Shown: positions 9,601-16,608 of the stretch, piece after piece
Layout of the letters: each line of letters begins with the position of its first letter
Numbering within the stretch: position 1 is the first letter of the stretch
NCBI RefSeq assembly: GCF_036014015.1
Contig: NZ_CP107905.1
Coordinates: 6,882,001-6,946,000, forward strand
Length of the DNA: 64,000 nt
Reading direction: 5' to 3'
Source of the DNA: Streptomyces sp. NBC_00457
Lineage (GTDB): Bacteria > Actinomycetota > Actinomycetes > Streptomycetales > Streptomycetaceae
Notes under the pieces: generated by a model
The model's database searches: none
Told to the model about the DNA's origin: nothing
What the model saw: only the letters and a program-made list of their open reading frames with translations
Translations under genes and position numbers: made by a program

Positions 9601-10374
9601 GACGAGCCGCTCGACGTGCTCTCGCTGCGCGGCGAAGTCGCCTTCGAGGACGTGCACTTCGCCTACGGCGGCGAGGAGGAGGCCCTCACCGGGATCAACC
9701 TCGCCATCCCCGCCGGGCAGACCGTCGCCTTCGTCGGCGAGACCGGCGCCGGCAAGTCGACCCTCGTCAAGCTGGTGGCCCGCTTCTACGACCCCACCGG
9801 TGGCCGCGTCACCGTCGACGGCACCGACCTGCGCGCCCTCGACCTCACGTCGTACCGGCACCGGCTGGGCGTCGTCCCGCAGGAGGCGTACCTCTTCCAG
9901 GGCACCGTCCGCGACGCCATCGCCTACGGCCGCCCCGACGCCACCGACGCCGAAGTGGAGGCGGCGGCCCGGGCGGTCGGCGCGCACGACATGATCGCCA
10001 CGCTGGAGGGCGGCTACCTCCACGAGGTCGCCGAGCGCGGCCGCAACCTCTCCGCGGGCCAACGGCAGCTGATCGCGCTGGCCCGCGCCGAGCTGGTCGA
10101 CCCGGACATCCTCCTCCTCGACGAGGCGACGGCCGCCCTGGACCTGGCCTCCGAGGCCCTGGTGAACCAGGCCACCGACCGCTTGGCAGGCCGCCGTACC
10201 ACCCTCGTCGTCGCCCACCGCCTGACCACCGCGGCCCGCGCGGACCGCGTGGTCGTCATGTCCGACGGCCGCGTCGCCGAGGACGGCACCCACGAGGAAC
10301 TCCTCGCAAGGGGTGGGCAGTACGCGGAGCTGTGGCGGACGTTCGTGGGGGAGGACACGGCCGTGGTGGCCTGA
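6652..10374 (+). CDS. Fused two-half ABC exporter (TMD-NBD-TMD-NBD)
   Basis: A single 1240-residue chain holds two complete half-exporters. First half: membrane domain about 20-310, Walker A GSSGSGKST near 374-382, signature LSGGQ, Walker B ending LDD near 500. Second half: membrane domain about 680-960, Walker A GETGAGKST near 1028, signature LSAGQ, Walker B ending LDE near 1155. The first catalytic Glu is Asp and the second signature is LSAGQ. That is the pattern of heterodimeric exporters with one degenerate ATP site. GTG at 6652 is chosen because GGGGAGG ends 7 bp upstream. The family exports lipids, drugs or peptides; the substrate is unknown. Confidence 0.93.
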   Translation: MAARQGQGWARRLWAYAWRYPKDVVLALGASLVGMAVMALAPLITKVIIDDVIVGHSRSMAVWAGALIGAALLVYVLTYIRRYYGGRLALDVQHDLRTEMYGTITRLDGRRQDELSTGQVVGRATSDLQLIQGLLFMLPMTIGNFMLFLISLVIMAWLSLPLTLVALAVAPAIWFIAKRSRTKLHPATWYAQAQAAAVAGVVDGAVSGVRVVKGFGQEDQETGKLREVGRRLFAGRLRTIRFNSKYTPALQAVPALGQVAMLALGGWLAVRGHITLGTFVAFSTYLAQLVGPVRMLAMVLTVGQQARAGTERVLELIDTEPALEDGHKTLPADAPATVEFDDVSFGYEGALGKTTPVLDGLSFEIHPGETLAVVGSSGSGKSTVSLLLPRFYDVTHGAVLIGGHDVRELTLDSLRAAIGLVPEDSFLFSDTVRSNIAYGRPDATDYEIEAAARAAQADRFIRDLPDGYDTKVGEHGLTLSGGQRQRVALARAILTDPRLLVLDDATSAVDARVEHEIHEALKHVMEGRTTLLIAHRRSTLNLADRIAVLENGRLADIGTHDELQQRSALYRRLLTDPDELGGVSPGHAQPACPQEDTSVRDELDAEFDAERGITPRLWAGERTPRDLAMDGTPATPELLAQVDALPPATDTPEIDEARAVRAEESYGLRRLLRGFGLPLLVSLSLVAVDAGMGLLLPVLIRHGIDSGVSEMALGAVWAAALLGLLTVVIQWAAQVGETRMTGRTGERVLYSLRLKIFAQLQRLGLDYYERELTGRIMTRMTTDVDALSTFLQTGLVTAFVSVVTFFGIMVALLVIDVQLALLVFATLPPLILATVFFRRASVKAYELARERVSVVNGDLQESVSGLRIVQAFRRERDGGRRFAERSDSYRQARIRGQWLISVYFPGVQLLSSVAAAAVLIVGAGRVDNGTLTTGALVAYLLYIDLFFAPVQQLSQVFDGYQQATVSLGRIQELLQEPTSTKSADEPLDVLSLRGEVAFEDVHFAYGGEEEALTGINLAIPAGQTVAFVGETGAGKSTLVKLVARFYDPTGGRVTVDGTDLRALDLTSYRHRLGVVPQEAYLFQGTVRDAIAYGRPDATDAEVEAAARAVGAHDMIATLEGGYLHEVAERGRNLSAGQRQLIALARAELVDPDILLLDEATAALDLASEALVNQATDRLAGRRTTLVVAHRLTTAARADRVVVMSDGRVAEDGTHEELLARGGQYAELWRTFVGEDTAVVA

Positions 10375-10607
10375 CGGGTCGTCGGCCTGCCGAGCGGGGC
10401 CGTCGGTCGACGGTCACGTCAGCCGCCGGACGGAGTCCGGCCAGTCGTCCGAAGCCCGGGAGGCCCGCCAGGGCCGAGCGGTGCGAGGGCGACGTCGGGA
10501 GGTTCAGAGCCGGTCGGCGCGTCGCGCTGAGGGCCGCGCAACCATCCGACGTACGTCCTGCGTCCGTACACCCGTACGCTCTTGGACGGGGTACGGGAGG
10601 GATGACT

Positions 10608-10997
10608 GTGGACCGTGGTGCGATACGCCGGGGGCTGGCGCTCGGCATTGCCGTGCTCACCACCTCCGGGCTGCTCGGGCTGGCGGCACCCGCCGAGGCG
10701 CACGCGGCCGCCAAGCCCTGCGCCGGCCGCAAGGTCAGGACACTCACGTTCTCGACCGGCATCGTGCGCGTCTACAAGCAGGGCCGTGAGATCTGTGCCG
10801 TCACGCTCGCCAAGAACCCCGGCCCCGTGCGGACGATGAAAGTCAGCGTGCAGGTGCGCGGTCATCGCCCGGTCGCCTTCACGGACAAGCGCGTCCGCCG
10901 TATCAGCACGCCGCTGGTCTACATGGGCCACCGCACCGTGCGCGTGAAGGGCGCGGTCGGCGGGGGCTCGGTCGGCACCGGCTGGATCCGGTACTGA
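10608..10997 (+). CDS. Small secreted basic protein, unrecognised
   Basis: A 129-residue protein with a clear signal peptide (IRRGLALGIAVLTTSGLLGL, cleavage probably after AEAHAAA). The mature part is about 95 residues, rich in Arg, Lys and Val, with two cysteines (KPCAGRK and REICAV) that could form a disulfide. The GTG at 10608 sits 7 bp after GGGAGGG; an ATG two codons earlier is too close to that site. I recognise no family. Beta-rich composition suggests a small extracellular fold. Confidence 0.7.
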   Translation: MDRGAIRRGLALGIAVLTTSGLLGLAAPAEAHAAAKPCAGRKVRTLTFSTGIVRVYKQGREICAVTLAKNPGPVRTMKVSVQVRGHRPVAFTDKRVRRISTPLVYMGHRTVRVKGAVGGGSVGTGWIRY

Positions 10998-11120
10998 TCC
11001 ACAGGTTGCCGATCCACAGGTTTTCTACAGGGTTTTCCCGATCGTCCGTCATCTCCCCTGGTGCTCAGGTGACTTGCTCCGCTAGCTTCCGGCGCACATC
11101 TGTATTCACCGGGAGGGTGC

Positions 11121-12554
11121 ATGCGCAAGGCGCTCAGATGGTTGCTGGCGCTCACCGTGCTCATAGGCACGCTGAGTACGGCGGGAGCGGCCACCGCCGC
11201 CGAGCCGGAGGCCACCGCCACCACTGACATCAAGGAGAAGCTGCTCTCGGTTCCGGGCATGAGCCTGGTCGAGGAGAAGCCGTACACCGGCTATCGCTTC
11301 TTCGTCCTCAACTACACCCAGCCGGTCGACCACCGGCGCCCGTCCAAGGGCACGTTCCAGCAGCGCATCACCGTGCTGCACAAGGACGAGGCCCGCCCGA
11401 CGGTCTTCTTCACCAGCGGCTACAACGTCTCCACCACGCCCCGCCGCAGCGAGCCGACCCAGATCGTGGACGGCAACCAGATCTCCATGGAGTACCGCTT
11501 CTTCACCCCGTCCCGGCCCGACCCGGCCGACTGGACCAAGCTGGACATCTGGCAGGCCGCCAGCGACCAGCACCGCATCTTCAAGGCGCTCAAGCCGATC
11601 TACGACCGGAAGTGGCTCTCCACGGGCGGCTCAAAGGGCGGCATGACCGCCACGTACTACGAGCGCTTCTACCCGCGCGACATGGACGGCGTCGTCGCCT
11701 ACGTCGCCCCCAACGATGTGGTGAACAAGGAGGACTCCGCCTACGACGAGTTCTTCGCCACCGTCGGTACCAAGGAGTGCCGCGACCGGCTGAACGGCGT
11801 GCAGCGCGAGGCGCTGGTACGCCGGGAGCCGATGGAGAAGCGGTACGAGGCCTACGCGGCCGACAACGGCTACACCTTCAACACCATCGGCAGCCTCGAC
11901 AAGGCCTACGAGGCCACCGTCCTCGACTACGTCTGGGGCTTCTGGCAGTACAGCCTGCTGTCCGACTGCGACACCATCCCGGCGGACGCCAAGAACGCCA
12001 GCGACGACGCCATCTGGAACACGCTCGACACCATCGCCGGGTTCTCCTTCTACACGGACCAGGGCCTGGAGCCGTACACGCCGTACTTCTACCAGGCGGG
12101 CACCCAGCTGGGCGCTCCGACGATCGTCTTCCCGCACATCGAGAAGAAGTACATCCGCTACGGCTACCTGCCGCCGCGCAACTTCGTGCCGCGGTCGATC
12201 CCGATGAAGTTCCAGCCGTACGTCATGAAGGACGTCGACAGCTGGGTCCGCCACAACGCGCGGCAGATGCTCTTCGTCTACGGCGAGAACGACCCGTGGG
12301 GCGCCGAGCCGTTCCACCTCGGCAAGAAGGCGCGTGACAGTTACGTCTTCACCGCGCCGGGCCTCAACCACGGCGCCAACGTCGCGGGCCTCGTCCCCGA
12401 CGAGAAGTCCCTGGCGACGGCACGGATCCTGCAGTGGGCGGGCGTCGCGTCCAGCGCCGTCCAGTCGAACCCCGAGGTCGCCAAGCCGCTGGCCAAGTTC
12501 GACCGCAAGCTGGACAAGCGCGACATCGAGCGCGAGCCGGCCTTGCATCCGTAA
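11121..12554 (+). CDS. Secreted tripeptidyl aminopeptidase, peptidase family S37 (PS-10)
   Basis: A 477-residue serine peptidase of the kind that releases tri- or tetrapeptides from the N-termini of proteins outside the cell. A Sec signal peptide covers residues 1 to about 28. The alpha/beta-hydrolase triad can be placed: Ser171 in GGSKGG, Asp391 in GENDPWG and His417 in LNHGAN. The conserved N-terminal segment YRFFVLNYTQPVDHRRP also fits S37. A GGGAGG site precedes the ATG. In Streptomyces, such enzymes remove propeptides from extracellular proteins and help digest peptides. The gene stands alone and is followed by a strong bidirectional terminator. Confidence 0.93.
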   Translation: MRKALRWLLALTVLIGTLSTAGAATAAEPEATATTDIKEKLLSVPGMSLVEEKPYTGYRFFVLNYTQPVDHRRPSKGTFQQRITVLHKDEARPTVFFTSGYNVSTTPRRSEPTQIVDGNQISMEYRFFTPSRPDPADWTKLDIWQAASDQHRIFKALKPIYDRKWLSTGGSKGGMTATYYERFYPRDMDGVVAYVAPNDVVNKEDSAYDEFFATVGTKECRDRLNGVQREALVRREPMEKRYEAYAADNGYTFNTIGSLDKAYEATVLDYVWGFWQYSLLSDCDTIPADAKNASDDAIWNTLDTIAGFSFYTDQGLEPYTPYFYQAGTQLGAPTIVFPHIEKKYIRYGYLPPRNFVPRSIPMKFQPYVMKDVDSWVRHNARQMLFVYGENDPWGAEPFHLGKKARDSYVFTAPGLNHGANVAGLVPDEKSLATARILQWAGVASSAVQSNPEVAKPLAKFDRKLDKRDIEREPALHP

Positions 12555-12572
12555 CGCACGAGGAACGCGGAG

Positions 12573-12607
12573 ATGCGCCCGGCCGTTGACTCAGCGGCCG
12601 GGCGCAT
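12573..12607. terminator. Bidirectional terminator between the peptidase and GH3 genes
   Basis: Perfect 13-bp arms ATGCGCCCGGCCG and CGGCCGGGCGCAT surround a 9-base loop. The hairpin lies in the 65-bp space between two convergent stops. Confidence 0.85.
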
Positions 12608-12619
12608 GACGTATGTGTG

Positions 12620-14410
12620 CTACGTCCGGTACGACAGCCCATGCCCGACCGGATACAGCACCCGCGCCGGATCGTCGGCCCGCTGCACCGGCACCGGCAG
12701 CTTCCCGCGCGGCCGCACCCGCCCGGCGATCACCCGGGCCGCGGCGCGCAGCTCGACGTCCGTCCAGGAGTACGACGCCAAGCAGGCCTGGATGTCGGGG
12801 AGTTGGGCCACGTCGTAGGGATTGCGGGTGGCGACCGCAACCACCGGCTTCCCGGTCGCCAGCAGCTCCTGGACCAGGGTCTTCTGGGTGCTGCTCGCCG
12901 TCACGTTGTACGTCCCGACCACGACGGCGTCCGCCTCGCCCGCCGCGGCGACGGCGGCGCTTATGGCCGCCGAGGTGGGCGCCGTACCGGTCGACAACCT
13001 CGTGGCCGTGAAGCCGAGTTCGGTGAGGGCGGCGGCGAGGACGGCGGTGGGCGGTCCGGTGGTGCCGGACGGGGAGGCGGGGTCGGCGCCGACGACGAGG
13101 AGCCTGGGGTGCTCGCCGGCGGACAGCGGCAGCAGCCCGCCCTCGTTGACGAGGAGGGTGGTCGTCCGCTCGGCGATGCGGTCGGCGGCGGCGAGATGGG
13201 CCGGGGTGCCGACGTTCCGGTCGACGCCGCCCGGGCTGGCGTAGGGCGCGTCGAACAGTCCGAGCTTCGCCTTCAGCCGCAGGATGCGCAGCACCGACTC
13301 GTCGAGCCGTGCCTCGGTGAGTTCCCCGTCCTCCACGGCCTGGATGACGGCGTTCCACGCGACGTCCAGCTTCGGCGGGTTGAGGAGCTGGTCCACACCG
13401 GCCTTGAGCGCGAGCACCGGCACGCGGTCGTCGCCGTACTTGGTGCGCACCCCTTCCATCCCGAGGGAGTCGGTCACCACGACCCCGTCATAGCCGAGTT
13501 CCTCCCGCAGGATGCCGGTGAGGATCGGGCGGGAGAGGGTGGCCGGGTCGCCGGAGTCGTCGAGGGCCGGGAACTGGATGTGCGCGGTCATGATCGAGTC
13601 GATGCCCGCGCGGATCGCGGCCCGGAAAGGCCCGGCGTCCAGCTCTTCCCATTCCTCCCGGCTGTGCGTGATGACGGGGAAGCCGGTGTGGCTGTCGACG
13701 GTGGTGTCCCCGTGCCCCGGGAAGTGCTTGGCGGTCGCCGCGACGCCCGACCGCTGGTACCCGGTGAGCTCGGCGGCCACCAGACCGGCCACCGCGTCGG
13801 GTTCGGAACCGAAGGAGCGGACGCCGATGACCGGGTTGGCGGGGTTGACGTTGACGTCGGCGACGGGGGAGTAGTTCTGCCGGATGCCGATGGCGCGCAG
13901 CTCCTGCCCGGCGATACGGCCGAGGGACCGTGCGTCGGTGCGCGACCCGCCCGCGCCGATGGCCATGGCGCCCGGGAAGAGGGTGGCGGGCTCGCCGACT
14001 CGGCACACTATCCCGTGCTCCTGGTCGGTGGAGACGAGGACGGGCAGCCCGCGCGGCTGCCGCAGCGAGGCGCGCTGGATGCCGTTGGACAGGTCGGCGA
14101 TCTGCTGGGGATCACGTGTGTTGTGGGCCCAGGTGAAGTAGATGATGCCGCCGACGCGGTACTCGGCGATGAGCTCGGCGGCGTTGCGGACGCCGATCTC
14201 CTTGATGTTGGCGTCGATGTCGGCCTGGTCGGGGGCGGTGGCGGAGTGGCCGTAGACCCGCATGACGAAGAGCTGCCCGACCTTCTCGGGCAGCGTCATA
14301 CGGGAGATGAGAGAGCGGAGCTTCTTGTCGTCCGCGTAGGCGGGTCCGCCCACCGCGAGAGTGGCGGCGACGCCTGCGGTGGCGGCCAGAACGGTGCGTC
14401 TGGAGGGCAC
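12620..14410 (-). CDS. Tat-exported glycoside hydrolase family 3 (beta-N-acetylhexosaminidase-like)
   Basis: A 596-residue GH3 enzyme. The N-terminus VPSRRTVLAATAGVA is a twin-arginine signal. The TIM-barrel domain carries KHFPGHGDTTVDSHTG, the His/Asp acid-base dyad of NagZ-type enzymes, and the nucleophile Asp314 in VVTDSLGMEGV. A second alpha/beta domain follows (about 400-596). The likely reaction is release of terminal beta-N-acetylglucosamine from chitin or peptidoglycan fragments. GTG at 14410 is chosen because GGAAGGAG lies 5 bp upstream and the Tat motif follows directly. A TTGACT/TATTGG promoter lies upstream. Confidence 0.92.
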   Translation of the reverse strand: MPSRRTVLAATAGVAATLAVGGPAYADDKKLRSLISRMTLPEKVGQLFVMRVYGHSATAPDQADIDANIKEIGVRNAAELIAEYRVGGIIYFTWAHNTRDPQQIADLSNGIQRASLRQPRGLPVLVSTDQEHGIVCRVGEPATLFPGAMAIGAGGSRTDARSLGRIAGQELRAIGIRQNYSPVADVNVNPANPVIGVRSFGSEPDAVAGLVAAELTGYQRSGVAATAKHFPGHGDTTVDSHTGFPVITHSREEWEELDAGPFRAAIRAGIDSIMTAHIQFPALDDSGDPATLSRPILTGILREELGYDGVVVTDSLGMEGVRTKYGDDRVPVLALKAGVDQLLNPPKLDVAWNAVIQAVEDGELTEARLDESVLRILRLKAKLGLFDAPYASPGGVDRNVGTPAHLAAADRIAERTTTLLVNEGGLLPLSAGEHPRLLVVGADPASPSGTTGPPTAVLAAALTELGFTATRLSTGTAPTSAAISAAVAAAGEADAVVVGTYNVTASSTQKTLVQELLATGKPVVAVATRNPYDVAQLPDIQACLASYSWTDVELRAAARVIAGRVRPRGKLPVPVQRADDPARVLYPVGHGLSYRT

Positions 14411-14459
14411 GTGCGCTCCTTCCGGAGGTGATCCGCTGAAGGAAACTTCCGAGGAGTCA

Positions 14460-14488
14460 CCAATATCCGGGAAGTTATTGCCAGTCAA
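14460..14488 (-). promoter_or_regulatory. Probable promoter of the GH3 gene
   Basis: On the minus strand TTGACT (14488-14483) and TATTGG (14465-14460) are 17 bp apart, about 50 bp before the GTG start. Confidence 0.5.
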
Positions 14489-14503
14489 GGGACCGCACGC
14501 TAA

Positions 14504-14570
14504 GCGCCCCATAGGGGCGCGGGGCCGTATCGATATGCGGCTCCGCCGCGCGGGCGCGACCAGCCCCCAC
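14504..14570 (+). repeat. Dispersed intergenic repeat, long form, copy 2
   Basis: GCGCCCC-ATA-GGGGCGC is followed by GGGGCCGTATCGATATGCGG, a GCGGC-TCC-GCCGC style mini-hairpin, and GGGCGCGACCAGCCCCCAC. The same extended layout recurs at 61059-61130. Confidence 0.8.
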
Positions 14571-14863
14571 CGGGCCCGCGGACAAATGATCTGCCTATCC
14601 AGCGAAGCGGTGGCGCCGCCATCGGCGCTATGGGAGGGGGGCGCGCCGACGGCGGCATGCTGCCGGCCGCGGCACGGCGGAGAGGGGACGTCAGCGTTCG
14701 CAGCCAGCAGCGAGGCCGACACCGCACCACGGTGACTCTCCGACAGCTTGCGGGTTGGACGAGCGGGGGTGTGGCCGGGTTCCCGGTGACCACCGGGCGA
14801 CGTTCCGTGGTCCATCCCGTGGACGTGACGACAGGGGAGGCGGGGGCCGGGGGACCATGGGGC

Positions 14864-16129
14864 ATGGCTGTTGTCGACATCCCCGGTTCCAAGTCCATCA
14901 CCGCCCGCGCCCTCTTCCTGGCGGCGGCCGCCGACGGGGTCACCACCCTCGTCCGCCCGCTCCGCTCCGACGACACCGAAGGCTTCGCCGAGGGCCTGGC
15001 CCGCCTCGGCTACCGCGTGGGCCGGACCCCGGACACCTGGCAGATCGACGGCCGCCCCGAGGGACCTTCCGTGACCGCGGCGGACGTGTACTGCCGCGAC
15101 GGCGCGACGACGGCCCGCTTTCTGCCGACCCTGGCGGCGACCGGGCGCGGGACCTACCGCTTCGACGCCTCCGCACAGATGCGCCGCCGCCCCCTGCTGC
15201 CCCTGTCCCGCGCCCTGCGCGACCTGGGCGTCGACCTCCGGCACGAGGAGACGGAGGGCCATCACCCTCTGACCGTCCGGGCGTCGGGAGTCGAGGGCGG
15301 CGACGTGACGTTGGACGCCGGCCAGTCCTCGCAGTACCTGACGGCCTTGCTGCTGCTCGGCCCGCTCACCCGCAAGGGCCTGCGGATCAAGGTCACGGAC
15401 CTGGTCTCGGCGCCGTACGTGGAGATCACCCTCGCGATGATGCGGGCGTTCGGCGTGGAGGTCGGGCGGGACGGCGACGTCTTCGTGGTCCCGCCGGGCG
15501 GCTACCGGGCCACGACCTACGCGATCGAACCGGACGCCTCGACCGCGAGCTACTTCTTCGCTGCGGCGGCCGTCACGGGCGGCGAGGTGACGGTCCCCGG
15601 GCTGGGCGCCGGGGCCCTCCAGGGCGACCTCGACTTCGTGGACGTACTGGGCCGGATGGGCGCACAGGTGACGGTCGGTGCGGAGAGCACGACGGTCAGG
15701 GGGACCGGCGAACTCCGGGGCCTGACGGTCAACATGCGGGACATCTCGGACACCATGCCGACCTTGGCGGCGATCGCCCCGTTCGCCTCCGGTCCGGTGC
15801 GGATCGAGGACGTGGCGAACACGCGGGTGAAGGAGTGCGACCGGCTGGAGGCCTGCGCGGAGAATCTGCGGCGGTTGGGGGTGGAGGTCGAGACGGGGCC
15901 GGACTGGATCGGGATTCAGCCGGGGCCGGATATGTCGGGCGCGGAGATCAAGTCGTACGGCGACCACCGCATCGTCATGTCCTTCGCGGTGACGGGGTTG
16001 CGGGTGCCGGGGATCGCGTTCGACGACCCTGGGTGTGTACGGAAGACGTTCCCCGGGTTCCACGAGGCGTTTGCCCTGGGGTTCTCCCCGAGGCGTACCC
16101 CGAGGCGCGGTGGTCCGTACCGTCCCTAA
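14864..16129 (+). CDS. aroA: 3-phosphoshikimate 1-carboxyvinyltransferase (EPSP synthase) paralogue
   Basis: A 421-residue EPSP-synthase family protein, which joins PEP to shikimate 3-phosphate in the chorismate pathway. Seen: IPGSKSITARAL near the N-terminus (Lys and Arg ligands), RDGATTARF in the PEP-binding loop, DISDTMPTLAAIAPF with the catalytic Asp region, RVKECDRLEA, YGDHRIVMS and VRKTFPGF. The PEP loop differs from the usual AGT(V/A)(L/M)RF: an Ala sits where the glyphosate-sensitive Gly normally lies. ATG 14864 leaves only six residues before PGSKS; upstream in-frame GTG codons lack ribosome sites. Streptomyces often carry two such genes. No other shikimate gene is nearby, so this may be the secondary copy. 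Confidence 0.88.
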   Translation: MAVVDIPGSKSITARALFLAAAADGVTTLVRPLRSDDTEGFAEGLARLGYRVGRTPDTWQIDGRPEGPSVTAADVYCRDGATTARFLPTLAATGRGTYRFDASAQMRRRPLLPLSRALRDLGVDLRHEETEGHHPLTVRASGVEGGDVTLDAGQSSQYLTALLLLGPLTRKGLRIKVTDLVSAPYVEITLAMMRAFGVEVGRDGDVFVVPPGGYRATTYAIEPDASTASYFFAAAAVTGGEVTVPGLGAGALQGDLDFVDVLGRMGAQVTVGAESTTVRGTGELRGLTVNMRDISDTMPTLAAIAPFASGPVRIEDVANTRVKECDRLEACAENLRRLGVEVETGPDWIGIQPGPDMSGAEIKSYGDHRIVMSFAVTGLRVPGIAFDDPGCVRKTFPGFHEAFALGFSPRRTPRRGGPYRP

Positions 16130-16205
16130 TGTCTCCGGCGAGGGATGCGGAGCAAGCCTGGCAGGGGGCCGGGCGGCACGCTTCCCCATGAGGGAGATGG
16201 TCACT

Positions 16206-16604
16206 GTGGGACCGAACGACGTTGAGATCGTCCGGGTGTTCGCCCGGAACACGACCAGCCCGAGCGCCGACCCGACCCTGAACCCCAAGGAGACGGCCGA
16301 GGTCGCGGTGGAGGTCGAGGCGGGGGACGCCATCTTCCGGATCGGGGCGCCCTACGAGGTCGAGGTCACCGTCAAGGACCTCGTCAGCGGCACGAACATC
16401 CCGACGACGACGGCCAACGTCAGCGGGCTGCTCAGCCAGGCCCCCTGGGACAAGCAGCAGAGCGTGTTCGTGTTCGGCATCACCGCCGCCGAGCTGAACA
16501 AGCACAAGGGGCACCAGTGCGAGGTCTACGCCTCCGTGTACATGGGGCTGCAGGACCCGGACGCGAGCTTCGCGACCAGCCCGCGCTTCCTCATCCAGCG
16601 CTGA
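16206..16604 (+). CDS. Hypothetical protein, about 132 residues
   Basis: I do not recognise the family. The protein is acidic, cytoplasmic by appearance (no signal or membrane segment), and rich in Val, Thr and Ala. It has regular alternating hydrophobic strands (EIVRVFARN, EVAVEVEAGDAIFRIG, YEVEVTVKDLVSG) that suggest a beta-sandwich. AGGGAG ends 9 bp before the GTG at 16206; ATG codons at 16188 and 16197 are in frame. Its stop is only 4 bp from the convergent LAL regulator gene. Confidence 0.7.
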   Translation: MGPNDVEIVRVFARNTTSPSADPTLNPKETAEVAVEVEAGDAIFRIGAPYEVEVTVKDLVSGTNIPTTTANVSGLLSQAPWDKQQSVFVFGITAAELNKHKGHQCEVYASVYMGLQDPDASFATSPRFLIQR

Positions 16605-16608
16605 CGCG

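Larger units (their letters stand above)
14411..14863. other. 453-bp intergenic region between divergent GH3 and EPSP-synthase genes
   Basis: It contains the GH3 promoter, the long-form dispersed repeat (14504-14570), and about 290 bp of GC-rich sequence upstream of the EPSP-synthase ATG in which no clear promoter or gene is visible. Confidence 0.6.

Noticed and set aside
6415..10293. A 1292-codon open frame on the minus strand opposite the ABC exporter
   Set aside because: It mirrors a gene with unmistakable ABC motifs; its translation is Gly/Arg/Val/Asp-rich with no domain. Long antisense frames are expected at this GC content.
10995..11018. Two DnaA-box-like 9-mers (TGATCCACA, CGATCCACA)
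   Set aside because: Each departs from the consensus, only two occur, and the surroundings are an ordinary 3' end. An origin is not supported.
14411..16333. N-terminal extension of the GH3 gene by over 600 codons
   Set aside because: The extension is antisense to the EPSP-synthase gene. A ribosome site and a twin-arginine signal fix the start at 14410.
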